Assembly (NCBI RefSeq): GCF_016086655.4
Contig: NC_052137.2
Span: forward strand, 7,254,001-7,318,000
Direction of reading: 5' to 3'
Source of the DNA: Lepeophtheirus salmonis
Taxonomy: Eukaryota > Arthropoda > Copepoda > Siphonostomatoida > Caligidae
Length of the DNA stretch: 64,000 bases
Of the stretch, positions 33,491 through 45,157 are shown in pieces. The notes under the pieces were generated by a model. The model worked only from the letters and a program-made list of their open reading frames with translations, made no database searches and was not told the DNA's origin. Each line of letters starts with the position of its first letter. Position 1 is the first letter of the stretch. The position numbers and the translations under genes are program-made.

Positions 33491-34211
33491 CAGCACTAGT
33501 TTGTTGATAAGTATACCAAGACTAAGAGCCTCACATTCATTTTTTATCCATTTTACTAAAGCATTATCTAGTATGCCACCGTATTAAATTTAGAGTTTAT
33601 TTATTTAAAGATGAGGAAATGTTCAAACATTGTATATAAATTTTTATTTTATTTATATAATATATTCTTTCCTTTTTTGACCGTTTTCAATTCGAATGAT
33701 GCAGTTTCTTACTATTGTACATTAAACTACACGGAATTTTTTGATACATTAATCAAAAGGAGTTCTTTAAAAGAAGGAAAGAAACTATTGTTAATATATT
33801 GTATATAAAATGACTCATTGTTGATGTAAATCATTTAGTGAAAGACTCGCTCCGAGAACTATTTTTTTACCAGTTTGGTCTCAACTCATATTTTCTAGAG
33901 GGATTTTAACTAGTGACTAATATAAATCGGAAATAAGAGGTCAAACATAATCTATAAAGGTCTCTGTAGTGATATTTTTATAATGAACATTGGAAGAATT
34001 TGTCCTTGAGTCTCCACTGTGTCAAATTACTTTCTTTTGATAAGACGATATATATTTCTTTTTTCGGAGATAATTATTTACTTCAAAATAACTTCAAAAT
34101 TGGAAGAAAACTTATAAAGATAAAGCAAAGTGTTTTGTAAATTTATATTTGATATATACTGCCTTGTGGTAAAATTGGGCCTCGTTATGAGACCGAAACC
34201 CAGTGTTGGTA
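33491..34211. other. No gene seen
   Basis: AT-rich. A small delta-like scrap 'gagaccgaaacccagtgttg' lies at 34190-34209. Confidence 0.45.
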
Positions 34212-34890
34212 AATAATGGGCTGGGAAAAAGTAATTTCGTATTTTTTTCTTCATTTTAATGCTTTATAAGAAGTGTCATAATCATTGGACTTAAGACAAG
34301 TATGCCCCGTTCTGTTATATAACATTTTGCCAACGAGAATCATAATGTCTTTCCTGTAGAACCTTTATCCCTATTGACAAAAAACTCGTTCAACCAATTT
34401 TCACAGCCCTCCATTGAGACCAAATATTTACTCCCATACACGTTTGCAATAGACAGGAACACGTAGTAGTCACATGGTGCCGGGTTCGGAATGTAGAGTG
34501 GATGAATAAGAGCTTCCCATCGAAGCTCCCAGAGCTTCTGGTGCGTCATCAAATTCTTCTATTCGCCAATGCTAGCCGCTTATGCTCGATACCCCCTCCA
34601 TACACCCCATTAGCTTCAAACGTCGAATTGTTCACAGTAAAGGGAAGAATTGATCGTTTAGTCATAGGGGAGAAGCTCTTTGTGGATTATTATCCCACCA
34701 AACACACAGTAAAACCTTCCCGGTAGTCGGTCCTGGCTTTGCCGTTTCGTTGCCTTTCTAACACAATCTCTGTCGCTTGACATTGACGTATCATAAATGA
34801 TTCATTTTTCATTGAAAGTCACAATCCGCTTCAGAAATTATTCGTTTTTTCCCTTTCAGGAAATAAAAATGTAAATATGGCGAATTTGTT
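34212..34890 (-). pseudogene. SETMAR-type mariner transposase, C-terminal two-thirds
   Basis: The left boundary carries the family terminus 'gggaaaaagtaatttcgta'. On the minus strand the order is 'RIVTFNEKWIIYD' (T-G-D-E-K-W with the first catalytic aspartate changed to asparagine), 'GRFYCVFGGIIIHKELLP', 'TINSSLYCEQF', a damaged second site, 'QKLWELRWEALIHPLYIP', then 'APCDYYVF' (third catalytic aspartate retained), 'GCENWLNEFFVNRDKG'. This matches the catalytic domain of mariner transposases (DD34D). The N-terminal DNA-binding domain is missing, and frameshifts and stops are present. Confidence 0.82.
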
Positions 34891-34994
34891 CGTTTGATAC
34901 GTCCATACTCGACGCACTATAATTCGTGACTGAACTTGCAAATGTCAATTATGTCCTAAAGGGGTGTGTAGTATATACTCATACCTTGTTGATT

Positions 34995-35245
34995 TGTCAT
35001 GAACTTATAAGCGTAAGTCCTTGTTGGACTTGCAAGGAGTATGATTGAGGATATACCTTGGAGTAATTCTTGTTTGAGTCTTTTGCAAAGAAGGATTTGG
35101 GTTTATTTCCTTCTTGACTGTCTGATAGCTGCTTGTATCTAACCAAATAAAATATTTACAGTTCAGCTGCTCTCCTTGTAAACATTATTCAAATTGTCAA
35201 AAGATATGAAGCCATTTTTAATTTTTTTAAGAATACCGGCAGGTC
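34995..35245 (+). repeat. Repeat beta copy
   Basis: 'gtaagtccttgttggacttg', 'ttgagga', 'ggagtaattcttg', 'tatttccttc', 'ttcagctgctctcc' and 'attcaaattgtc', ending near 'aataccggca', all in family order. Confidence 0.65.
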
Positions 35246-35264
35246 AAATTTTTATGGCACAAGT

Positions 35265-36000
35265 TTTTGTCTATGTTTGTTTCTTAATCACCAGAATTAT
35301 TGCAAAAGTTATGAATCGATTTTGATCAAACTTGATATGAAGATTATACACGGGGCTAATCGTTATTGTTTTCTCAAATCTATTATGGAAATTTTGAGAG
35401 CTTAGAGTTTTTTTTTTTTTTTTACAATTGTCACATGAGCAATGTTATAGAACACATCATTCGATTACTAAGAAAAACATTGCCCTAGTTGCCACTATAA
35501 GAACACAGTACGAGAAGAGGATTGGAAAAACAGTGCTCCTCCGTGTTTAATTGTCCCGGAAGGCCATTGAGGAGTAGACTGGGACTACGAGGAAGACATT
35601 GTTAATCGTCTTCCTTGGATGCATAAGAACTTCCCGTTCAAGCTTCTGGCGTGTCATCAAAGATTTGTGATTACAATATTCTCTTGATGGAAAACGATTC
35701 ATCTCCTATTCAAGTTTCTTTTTGTATCCAGCCTTTTGCATATCCTTATAGAAAAATGACTCTTAACCTCTCGAAATTTGCCTAATAGATATGAGTAAAT
35801 AATAACGATGGACCCTTAATGGTCACGCTAAGAGGCCATTAAGTTTTGAGAGGCGAAGGTCAAAGCTCAAGGTAACACAAAACGTAAAAAAATGCATAAT
35901 CGACCATAACTTCGAAAAAAATTGAGATACATCACTCAATTTGATTTTAGGCGAAGATTTTGCACTCTAACCGAGTACCCATTCCAGTTTATATGTGTAT
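35265..36000 (+). repeat. Repeat zeta copy 2, interrupted
   Basis: 'caccagaattattgcaaaag', 'tttgatcaaacttg' and 'gaagattata' run to about 35380. The family resumes at about 35825 with 'ggccattaagttttgagagg', 'gcataatcgaccataac' and 'caatttgattttaggcgaag'. About 430 bp containing a mariner fragment lies between. Confidence 0.6.
35590..35760 (-). pseudogene. Mariner transposase fragment around the second catalytic site
   Basis: On the minus strand 'MQKAGYKKKLE' (end of the N-terminal DNA-binding domain) is joined after a deletion to 'VFHQENIVI', the H-x-D-N-A-R-P-H block with aspartate changed to glutamate, and 'MTRQKLEREVLMHPRKT'. It is the same family as 34212-34890 and 37811-38270. Confidence 0.65.
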
Positions 36001-36391
36001 TTGAATGAGTAAAGCTCTTCCATCCTTTTATCTTATTAATAACTTTATTTAATCAAATTTATCCTTCTATACATAATATATATACCTAGAACATCAAAGC
36101 CACTGAACTTTTCTTAGTTTTTTTTTATGCTTCAGATCATTTTAATTTAATGATAATAACATTCAAATCAATTTGTAAATATTATACATCCTTAATCCAT
36201 TTGTAATCTCTTTCTTATAACTCTCTTCAATCTTTATTGATTATTTGCCTAATGCATTGTTTTATATCATAGCTAAAGCCGTAAAAAAATACTGAATAAT
36301 GTTTTTGTTAAGTAATAATAGTAATTTCAATCGGTAATTTGCATACAGCTTTGTCATTGAAGTTATTTTCATTCCTATTTTTCTATGACAG
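36001..36391. other. No gene seen
   Basis: AT-rich, with an acceptor-like pyrimidine tract at its right end ('tcctatttttctatgacag'). Confidence 0.4.
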
Positions 36392-36492
36392 TAACAGCAA
36401 ATCCCAACTTATTCATCACTTTAGAAAGCAGGAGGAGAGCTACTAATTTTGCCGAAATATTTGGTCTACAGATTAGGGACACAAATCTTTAG
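36392..36492 (+). CDS. Weak candidate terminal exon
   Basis: The acceptor-like tract ending at 36391 is followed by 32 open codons, 'TANPNLFITLESRRRATNFA' then 'EIFGLQIRDTNL', to TAG at 36490-36492. The segment is unique in the window and slightly GC-richer than its flanks. No start codon, motif or family is recognised, and an ORF of this size can occur by chance. Confidence 0.2.
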
Positions 36493-37308
36493 TAGCATGA
36501 AAAATAGCAGATCTTTATATCTACATTGTAAAAAGTTTCAGAGCCACTTCTCTGGAATAAGCAGATTAACAGAGAAAATATTGGGTTAAAGGCAAAAGTA
36601 ACAGATAAAACAGACTTCATAAGTAATGTGATACTATCTGTCATAGTCAAAGATTGATGACACTATTGACTAAAATGTGTAGACTCACGCGCGTAGGCTA
36701 CAAAAGAAGTAAAAGAACTGAACACTTACTACATATAACATTAAAACATATGGTTATAAGGCCTTTTGTCATATTTGTATGGGGAAAAAGTATTATTTGA
36801 TTTAAATTGTCGTATACCATACATTAAAAAAATATGTGTGTGAAAGTCATAAATCACAGTTTGTATGCAATGATTTAGTTTCAATATCAAGCCTATCAAA
36901 GGCCTCTTATATATTATAGGTATAAATGCGACTGTTTCAATCTAATAAGTTCATTTCTCTCATAAAAATATGACAAATGGCCTTTTAAGCTCATGTTATG
37001 TAATTTTAGTAATTTATCAGTTCCTTTTGTTAGTGGTGTGGTCTTTAGTATCATATCCTTTCTGATGCATAATATGTGTACTACCGGTATGTACAAATCA
37101 AAAAAATAGAAAATGAATTGTCATCCTCACAATTTTAAGTTTGGTTGGGGGGGGAGCAGCTTAGCTGTCATGAAATTTCATTAGATAAGCAGCTGTGAGA
37201 AGAAAGAAATAAACAACAAGGACTTTCAAAAATAACTCCTGAGTAAATCCTCTTTGTTATCTCCGTGTTTTATGAGCACACGCTCAAATAATTAGTATCA
37301 CTTTTTAC
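36493..37308. other. No gene seen; possible 9-nt microexon signal
   Basis: On the minus strand a strong acceptor ('ttcttttacttcttttgtag') is followed by nine bases (cctacgcgc) and a consensus donor, gtgagt, at about 36680-36694. A 60-codon ORF at 36914-37096 has no motif. A poly-G run lies at 37148-37155. Confidence 0.35.
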
Positions 37309-37372
37309 TAGGGATGTACCGATACCAAAATTTCAACTGATTCCGATACCCTCTTTATTCGAATACTGCTTC
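37309..37372 (+). repeat. hAT-like terminus, solitary
   Basis: 'tagggatgtaccgatacc' followed by 'aaaatttcaactgattccga' is the kind of end seen on short hAT elements. The opposite end was not found. Confidence 0.35.
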
Positions 37373-37810
37373 TTTTTTAATATTATGTATATAGGAATTA
37401 TATCAAGAAATAAGAAAAATATTTACTTTTTTTTTTACTGCTTAACTTTTTATTAATTAGGACTTGACGAGAAAAGAATTATTATGATAATAATTATTAG
37501 TTGTAGATAATTGGAAATTAAAATGATTGAAAAGGTTATTTCCTCTCCCTGCTCATGAGTCAATTTATATTGCCTGCACTACAGCATAGACTTTCATTCT
37601 CAATGGATAGATTCGAATTTAGTTATGAAGGTCTTTTATTATTACACTTATTATATGTTAAATTTAACGAAAAAACAATTTTATCTGGGGTCCCTACAGG
37701 TAGGGCTTCTAGTCTTAAAATAAAGTTAGTCCATACTATGATCCTTACTTCCTTTTATTGGTGGACCATTTAAAAATATAAATTTACATATTTTGTTAGG
37801 CTTAATAATG
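37373..37810. other. No gene seen
   Basis: A 72-codon ORF (37555-37773) without motif. Confidence 0.45.
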
Positions 37811-38270
37811 TATTAGGTTGGAGAAAAAGTAATTTCGTATTTTTTGCTTTATTTCAATGCTTTAAAAGAAATGTTATAATCATCGGACTTAAGTGGAGTA
37901 TGCCCACTTCTGTTCGATAAATTGTTCCCAATAAGAATCCAACTTCATAATGTCCTTTTTGTAGAAGCCCTTGTCGATTTTGCCAAAAATCAACCAATTT
38001 TCAGAGGCCTTTTTTAGGGTGTAACTTTTCATCTAAGCACTCAGATATGCGTGAGGCCTGGTGTTGTCTTGATTAAGCACAATTTTTCAACTAATTGAGT
38101 TTCTTGTTATATCCAGCCTCTTTTACATCATTCAAAATGGTTTAATGATCCATGTTCTTCTCCTGGGCGATGCTATTATTATTGCTAACATCACCGTCTA
38201 TTTCGATATTTTTCATGATATTATCGAGATTTTTTTTAGGCCTGTCAGTGTGTGGTACGTCTGTCAAATG
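37811..38270 (-). pseudogene. SETMAR-type mariner, doubly deleted, with 3' terminus
   Basis: The terminus 'taggttggagaaaaagtaat' then 'ttcgta' lies at 37813. On the minus strand, starting from the right: 'GRPKKNLDNIMKN' (linker), 'NNNSIAQEKNMDH' and 'TILNDVKEAGYNKKLN' (second helix-turn-helix), then directly 'LNQDNTRPHAY' (second catalytic aspartate retained), then 'ENWLIFGKIDKGFYKKDIMK' and 'WEQFIEQKWAYST' with the stop at 37889-37891. The first and third catalytic sites are deleted. The order and terminus identify the family of 34212-34890. Confidence 0.8.
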
Positions 38271-38883
38271 ACAAATATCTAAAATGAACTAAATTTGCAT
38301 AAAACATATGCATTAATATTGTGACATAAATATACGTACGTACTGCCCATGCGTAGTCACATTGCTTAGTCATGCAAGCAAATAATCTATTGATTTTTAT
38401 ACTATAATACTATATTGAAAGATTCGCTATGATGTTTAACTATAGGTAAATTCTCCTTCAATGCATAAATTTGATGTTATTACATACATATAATCAAAGA
38501 TAAAAGAAGAAAAAATTGATTATTATTATTTAAACAAATAATTTGATCAAATATGTCAAATCAATAAAAGAAAATATCGGTTTCAAAATATGATCAATTC
38601 AATGCAAATATCCTTTTTTCTTTCAAGTTATCCCATCACTCTTATCCTATTAAGAAAGTCTTGGATGCATAAATTCCATATATATTTTTAAAATAAAAAA
38701 GACTTATTGTGACAGAATGAAATCCTGCTTAAAAGATTGAATTTCTGTAATACAACTTTACATGTGGTATTGTTTATTTATAAGGGTTGGTATATGCAAT
38801 TTCCCCATATAAACATTATAATATGCAAATATGTATACTGTATATGAAATGGGTAATATCATAGAAATAGAAATATAATAGAC
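38271..38883. other. No gene seen
   Basis: Unassigned AT-rich sequence. Confidence 0.5.
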
Positions 38884-39370
38884 AAGGGCGTCCTCAGGGT
38901 GTAGGATAAAGGATAATCAAAGTATCAAAATTTCGCCACCCCCCCCCAAAAAAAAAAAAATCCTCAAATTTAATTTTTCTATTTTTTTTCTAAAAAATAT
39001 ATAATTTTTGTGAATAGCTTTCGATTTTAAATGTTTCTTCCAAAAAATTAGATATTGAATTTTTTTTTCAAAGAAATAACTTTTTGTTAATTCTTGTGGA
39101 ATTTTGAAATTATTTTCGAAAAATAATTATACATTTAAAATTTCATCTTTAGAATTTTTTGTGAACAGCAGTGGGTTTTTGAAAAAAAAATCATATTTTT
39201 TTATCCATAGCTATGTATTTTTGATATTTTTTTCCAAGATATTTAATATTTGAAATTTTATGTGAATAGCTATGGATTTTTGAAAGTTCTTTTCGAAAAA
39301 ATAAAATATTTGAAATTAAAAAAAAAAAATATTTATTTTGTGAATATTTGTGGATTTTTTAAATTTTTTT
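38884..39370 (+). repeat. AT-rich degenerate array with GC-rich head
   Basis: The head 'aagggcgtcctcagggtgta' and 'cgccaccccccccc' is followed by units such as 'ttttgtgaatagctttcgat' and 'ttatgtgaatagctatggat', a loose ~60 bp period. Confidence 0.6.
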
Positions 39371-40675
39371 CCAAACATTTTAGTTTTAATTACAGTATAA
39401 AATAGTTTTTTTACAGTATAATTCAAAAATTAATAAAATCATTTCATTACACTGGCTTAATAACATTTTTATAGATTATAACTATCTCTGAAGCACTATT
39501 TACAACAGAAATGTCACATTACTTAAAGTAATTAATTAATACTTTGCTATTATATTTAATATGATGTAAAGTACTCCAAGTGATAGATAAACAAGAATTA
39601 TTAAAAACATATTGCATGTAGATTGAACATGGTGTTACAATTATAATATACCACATGTATTTTGTTGTCATTTTTCGATTCCCTCGTCCCACTGGACCTA
39701 ATAAATGAGAACTGACACAACACTAATGGCAATGATAGTCTGCTACTTAAGACATAACTAGCAGTTAATATGATTTTTTTATTTGCCTAACTACCAGAGG
39801 ATTTTGGGCATTTTGTATGCTTCTTTTTGAAGGCAAGGTTGCATGATACAATAAAGGTTAGGATGTGTGAAATATTCATTCTTATTTGTAGCGGTAAATT
39901 AATTAACCAATCAAATGGAATAGGTTAAGTTGACCCATCCTTCCCACCCGCCCAACGAGGACAAACCTGGTTTTAGGCCTTACACACTTCCCTCAAACAG
40001 CATTACACGATTTTTTATTTCTATTTCCTCTTTCCTTTCATGACTATTCTTCACTAAAAAATCGTCCCGCGAACATATCTACGATTACATTTTCCAAAGA
40101 TTGTTCAATGGGACGTATTTTCCAGACAATTTAGACGTGTTTTTAAGACCTAGAGCAGGATCAGGCGTCAAAATATTTTGAGACCGATGCATAGCTCAAC
40201 CATGTACTAATTCTTTAAATTATATTAATATCGTTATTCAAAAAGTATGCAAATTATTGAAAAGTAATTCTTAGTTATAATTTGTGACTGCTAAATGTAA
40301 TTAGATGATTATATATTTACTTTTTAGAAAGAAAAAAAAACCCCGAATTGAATTATGATAAATGAGCCATATGGTCATTAAACATCCAAGTTTTAGTAAG
40401 TAGGAGCCTCATCAAAAAACAGTGCCTAACAAATAAATAAATATCCTTCGAAAAAAACTTTTCTTTGGAAAATTTATTTTTTATATGTATGGTATGATTG
40501 GTAGGTAATATTGATTAAATCAAAGTTATTACCTAAGTAACTGGCTCTAACTACCATAATTTCTATAAGGCCTCTACTTCAATTTAAAAAAAAGTCTGAA
40601 ATGGAAAAACTTTTGAAGAGTTAAAATGTTTTATGGACACCTTGAGAGATAGAGCATATATAGAAGTGTAAAAAA
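39371..40675. other. No gene seen
   Basis: Unassigned. 'cccactggacctaataaatg' near 39687 echoes repeat gamma. Confidence 0.45.
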
Positions 40676-40800
40676 ACATGCCCTAGAAAGTGGGAGTGGT
40701 TTTTTTAAAAAGTGGCAATCTGAAATAGATTTTTTACTTTTCAAAGTTGCTATCATTATTATTTAATTGATAAGGGAATATCTAATTAGAAAGTAGGGTG
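40676..40800 (+). repeat. Repeat beta, 5' segment
   Basis: 'ccctagaaagtgggagtgg', 'tggcaatctgaaat', 'gttgctatcattattatt' match 45160-45250. Confidence 0.5.
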
Positions 40801-40861
40801 TACCAATGCTTCAGAATAATCTAGATCCAACCCATACCTCTGCTTAATTAATTATAAAGTA

Positions 40862-41098
40862 ATAGTTTTTGGGGAAAAAGTAATTTCGTATTTCTTGCCC
40901 TTTTTTGAGTACATATATCTTGTTCATTATTGGGCATATAGAATCATACGTTAAAGTGTTGTAAAGGTGTGAGTCTATACTACAAACACTTTCTGGACAA
41001 TACTGTGCTTTACTGGCTCAGTCGTGAATAATTGAGCGTCAATTATGGATGTCTCAAAGGAAGAAATTTGCAATATTAAAATTTTAAAAATAGTGTAA
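40862..41098 (+). pseudogene. SETMAR-type mariner 5' end with N-terminal codons
   Basis: The terminus 'gggaaaaagtaatttcgta' near 40870 is the same as at 34212 and 37811. About 175 bp downstream, ATG 41045 opens 'MDVSKEEICNIKILKIV' and then a stop. M-D-V-S-K-E-E-I-R is an N-terminus expected for this transposase type. Nothing beyond is recognisable. The orientation is opposite to the other two copies. Confidence 0.65.
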
Positions 41099-41155
41099 AT
41101 GTGGTAAAAAAAAAATTTAACAAAATAAAATAATCCCAAAATGTAAATAGTATTT

Positions 41156-42020
41156 ACTAGTATGAGAGCCTGCCCGTTTCACAGACATATGGGGATGATA
41201 ATGAAAGTGTGATGTGATGTGATTTTTGTTTCGAAAAGTATCGATGTGTGTATCCCCATCCAATATTGGAAGATGATATTATCTGAAGTAATCAAGAAGA
41301 CATATTACCAAAGTAATATGTCAAATTAGTTATACAATGTCACTATTTGGCGTTATTGAACAGATTAAATTCTCATAAGTGTTCATTCGAAATGCAGCAA
41401 TCCCAGACGAATTAACCGGTTAATGCAATCTCCCCTTCATGTGGCAACAAGAAAATTTATTGAACAGATTGAATTCTCATCACTTGAATTGCAGCAATCC
41501 TAGACGAATTAACTGACTAATGCAATACCCCTTCTCTTCTAATTTTTAATAGTAGAGTGTAGAACAAAAATGTTGCTAGGTAGAAAAAACAGAGGAGGAG
41601 GAAGATTCAAAAGTACATTTTTGTATACGTAAGACTAGTATGAGCCTTTCCGTTCCACGGACGCACAGTGGATGAAAATCAAAAGTGTGATGTGATGTCA
41701 ATAAACTAACCTACTCCTAAATTGCCTAAAGTGAAGATTGCTTAATGCATGTACCAATTACAAAACAACTTTAAAATAACTCTACCTCCAAATAAACTAG
41801 TATCCTGTGGAATATCCAATTCTTCAATAGAATGCTTTCTTGTGAATAGCGGTAGTAAGTGTTAATTTTAATTGCAGCAATCCAAGACAAATTAACTAGC
41901 TAATGCAATCTCCCCTTCCCTTCTAACTTTTAATGGTAGAATTAGGAATAAAAACTTTAGCTAGGCAGAAAAGAAACGAGGGAGGAGGAGGAAGATTCAA
42001 AAGTTTATTTTTGTTTATAT
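41156..42020 (+). repeat. ~478 bp direct duplication with an inner ~97 bp duplication
   Basis: 'actagtatgag..cct...ccgtttcac' with 'gtgtgatgtgatgt' at 41156 recurs at 41634. 'gcagcaatcccagacgaatt' at 41396 recurs at 41492 and 41874. A downstream block ending 'ggaggaagattcaaaagt' recurs at about 41600 and 41990. Offsets of 478 bp (outer) and about 97 bp (inner) fit tandem duplication followed by divergence. No coding sequence is seen. Confidence 0.7.
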
Positions 42021-42204
42021 ACGATATAAATTTATTAAACAAATCAAAACTAAAAACTACTCCATGTCAGACTCACTTCCCTGGTGAAAGTATTATATAA
42101 GAAATAACAATCCAATTGATTGTGTGCAACATACTAAAAGAAAAAGAAAGTATTTAGGTACCTGACTCATCACATCATATTAAAAAAAAGACATTATTAT
42201 GCGG

Positions 42205-42400
42205 TTATTATTATTTTTCCTTCTTGAGGAGATAACAACTAAATATTGAGTAATTACGTGTGAGTCAGCTTATGAAAAACACAGAGTAACACTAAGGACT
42301 TCTCGGGAAAGTTATATTCTACGTTATTAAAATACAGTTTGTTCGTTTTTTCACTCCTAATAACGACGCTTAATGTCAAATATTACCGCTAGGTATTTAT
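42205..42400 (+). repeat. Repeat beta, 5' part
   Basis: 'gttattattatttttccttc', 'gagataacaacta', 'cagagtaacactaaggac' follow the order at 20461 and 45220. The distal half differs. Confidence 0.55.
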
Positions 42401-42548
42401 ATTCTTCATTTCAACTAAATATATTTACCATAACCTTAGTTATTAACGTTTAGATTCATAATGGTTATCTTTTGAGACTTCAAATTTCCCCCTTTGGTGT
42501 AAATTTAATTCCTAACACTCTCCTGATATTACTGTTGATTACTTTTAC

Positions 42549-42960
42549 ATATATGAGGGGTCGACACAAAAGCAGGCTACAATGGCATTTGTATTCTTCA
42601 ACAAGTTATTGCTAATTCCTATCAGCAAATTATTCTAATTGACCTTTTGGGTGTGTTGCAAATTGCACTTCAAGGCGTCAAAATTGATTGCCACAATCAT
42701 AAGAAATTGACAAGATTTATTTCAAGGTGCCATATCGGGGCCAATATAAATCCCTTAAATCACATACAGGTTTTAAACTATAGTTAAAATTCTTGAGTAT
42801 TTTGACTCATCCCAGTAATTTGAATACAAAGCCTAACATTGACATAAATACGTCTACGAAATATTGTTTGCATGTATTTATGAAGTTGAAAAATGGATTG
42901 GGATTTCCTTACTTTCTTGAACTTTGTTCAAGATTGTTTTTATGTTGACGTACCACATAT
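42549..42960 (-). repeat. MITE-alpha, near-complete reference copy, 412 bp
   Basis: The plus strand starts 'atatatgaggggtcgacaca' and ends 'tatgttgacgtaccacatat'. These are imperfect inverted repeats of about 35 bp with the shared core gtcaacayaaaaaca. Internal blocks 'gtgttgcaaattgcacttca', 'attgattgccacaatc' and 'ctatagttaaaattcttgag' define the family. No ORF is present. TA is the probable target. Confidence 0.78.
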
Positions 42961-43439
42961 CCAAATATCCCACAAATATCATATATTCTATGTGAAATTT
43001 ATTGTTTAACCTGACTTGTGAATATATATAAAGGTTTACTCTAAAAATCTGAAGAGTAAAATATCTTCAGATTACGTGATACAGTTATTTGAACAATTTT
43101 ATTTCAATTTGAATCAGGATGGGTGATTGGTAATTTGTTTTCTTAATTTAATTACTTCAAAAGTTATCTCCAAATTAATCAGATTGTATTTTTATAATCA
43201 AATAAAAAGAAGGGAAATGTTGCAAATTTAATGCTCGGTGAAGCGTAATTTGCAATTCAAATTATAATGCACGTTTTCAAGTTAAATTTTGAAAACATAA
43301 AATAATAATTGTTAAATAAAAATGGGTTCATTGAACATAATTGAACATTTGAACCATAGTTTTATTTTTTTAACCTTGGCAAGTCAATTAAAAATGTTCC
43401 ATTTTGACTCAAAAAATATTTATTTTTCATTTATAAATG
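42961..43439. other. No gene seen
   Basis: Unassigned AT-rich sequence. Confidence 0.45.
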
Positions 43440-43675
43440 ATTAGTACCTTCTCCATGAATCTCTCTCTATTTTTTTTGGGGTTGGGTTTTTTGACTTGGT
43501 TATTGGAATTACTATTTTTGTTAATTTCAAGAATGATAGGTCAGATATTAAATTTTTTGGAAAAAATTTGCAAAAATCCGAAGCTATTCATCGAAAAAAT
43601 TTTGAACTTTTTTTTTTAAATTTACATTTACGGTCAAAAAAATAAATTTTTGGAAAAAAAAAAAAAATTACAGCT
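43440..43675 (+). repeat. AT-rich degenerate array
   Basis: Units like 'aaaaatccgaagctattcat' and 'ttacagctgtttacaaaaaa' belong with the arrays at 44087 and 50630. The 60-codon ORF here is a translation of the array. Confidence 0.5.
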
Positions 43676-43684
43676 GTTTACAAA

Positions 43685-43862
43685 AAAAATAAACTTTAAC
43701 TGCCATTTGCGACAGAGCCATATATTAATATATTAATGAGAATATTTTGTTGATAGAAATGAAGAGTAATTGTTCTTCAAAGAAAACAAATATAATAATT
43801 TTAATCCAAACTTAATTGTAAGAAAAATCATTCCAGCTTGTTTCTGTGTTGTCGTTATATTT
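43685..43862 (+). repeat. MITE-alpha, right half
   Basis: 'gccatttgcgacagagcca', 'gaatattttgttgatagaaa', 'aatcattccagcttgtttct' and 'gtgttgtcg' match the right half of the family. Confidence 0.6.
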
Positions 43863-43967
43863 ATTGTATAACAAAATACAGCATTAATTTAAAATATTCT
43901 GCACTCTTTTATTGGTTGTACTGGATAAATTGAATTGATTCTATGTATTATTTATGTTTAAAAATAT

Positions 43968-44706
43968 TAGTGATGGACGACTTTAACAAAAAATCAAATC
44001 GGGATGGCTATTTTAAATCGATTCTAGTTAAAATTGGGGATACCGATTCTTTAATATTTTAAACAATAGTGAAAAAATATTATTTTGCTATCAGGGACAT
44101 CAAGAGGATTATATATTATAGGGAACTTGGTTTTAAGAATTTTTTTGGAAAAAAAAAATCAAAAATTATATTTCAAATATTAAATATTTTGCAAAAAAAA
44201 AAAAATATTCAAATGTACAATTTAATATTTAAAAATTTTTCTGAAAATCTACAGCTGTTCACAAAAAATCAAATTTTTTGAAGCAAAAGTTAACAATTCT
44301 TATACCTATTCACAAAAAATTAAATTTTTTGGGGAAAAATTTCCAAAATCCATAGCTGTTCACAAAAAATAAAGTTTTTTTAAAAAATATATAAAATATT
44401 TAGTTTTTTGAAATAAAAATTTCAAAAATCCTCCGATATTTTCATAAAATTAAATTTTTAATTTATAATTTAAAAAAAAAAAAAATTGAATAATAATTTT
44501 TTTGAAAAAAAATCAAAAGAGTATAGGTATACACAGAAAATTAAATCTTTTGGAAAAAAATTAAATTAAATTTCAAATATTAAATAGTTAAATACCAGTA
44601 ATACATATGAATTGGAATCTCCAATTGAACATTATTTTCCCGATGCCGATCCACATTACATAGGAAATATTTGACTCTCCGATTCCAATTAACTGCCCCA
44701 TCACTA
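43968..44706. mobile_element. hAT-like element enclosing an AT-rich array
   Basis: The left end 'tagtgatggacgactttaac' and the right end, reverse-complemented 'tagtgatggggcagttaatt', form inverted repeats. The flanking octamers are aaaaatat and aaaaattt (7 of 8 identical), the 8 bp duplication expected for hAT. The interior (44087-44590) starts 'cagggacatcaagaggatta' and continues as the loose array with 'acagctgttcacaaaaaatc' units at about 44251 and 44351. No transposase is present. Confidence 0.65.
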
Positions 44707-45157
44707 AAAAATTTTTTGAGCCAAATGCTCAAATCATAGTTTACTCAAATCTTACAATTTTTGGCAAAGAAACATATTTTGAGTCTTAGAAACAATTGAG
44801 TTTAGACATAGATTTTTTAATATGACTATAAAAAAACACCCTAATTCATATGTAGTTAATTAAATGTCTTTTCTTTGTTAAAAACATGGTATATGATGCA
44901 TTATGTATATAGTGTCTATGGCTTCATATAATATTATGTGCTTTTGAACCTTTCAAAATATCTATGGAACGGATACACCTTTTTTGCGTGGAAAGAAATG
45001 AATAATAAAAAAAGAGATGAAAGGAAAACATAAAATTAAGGAAATAAAAAGTATACAAGTATGGGAAAAAAAGTATTCATGTTTTGTTTAAAAATATGTT
45101 TTATTTTTACTACTTTATTCATTTAGTTACACACGTGTGCTCATTGGCGTATAAAAT
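44707..45157. other. No gene seen
   Basis: Unassigned AT-rich sequence. Confidence 0.45.

Noticed and set aside
42060..42090. Minus-strand acceptor followed by a short acidic frame and stop
   Set aside because: Seven codons only; no independent support.
44069..44281. 70-codon ORF
   Set aside because: Translation of the AT-rich array inside an hAT-like element.
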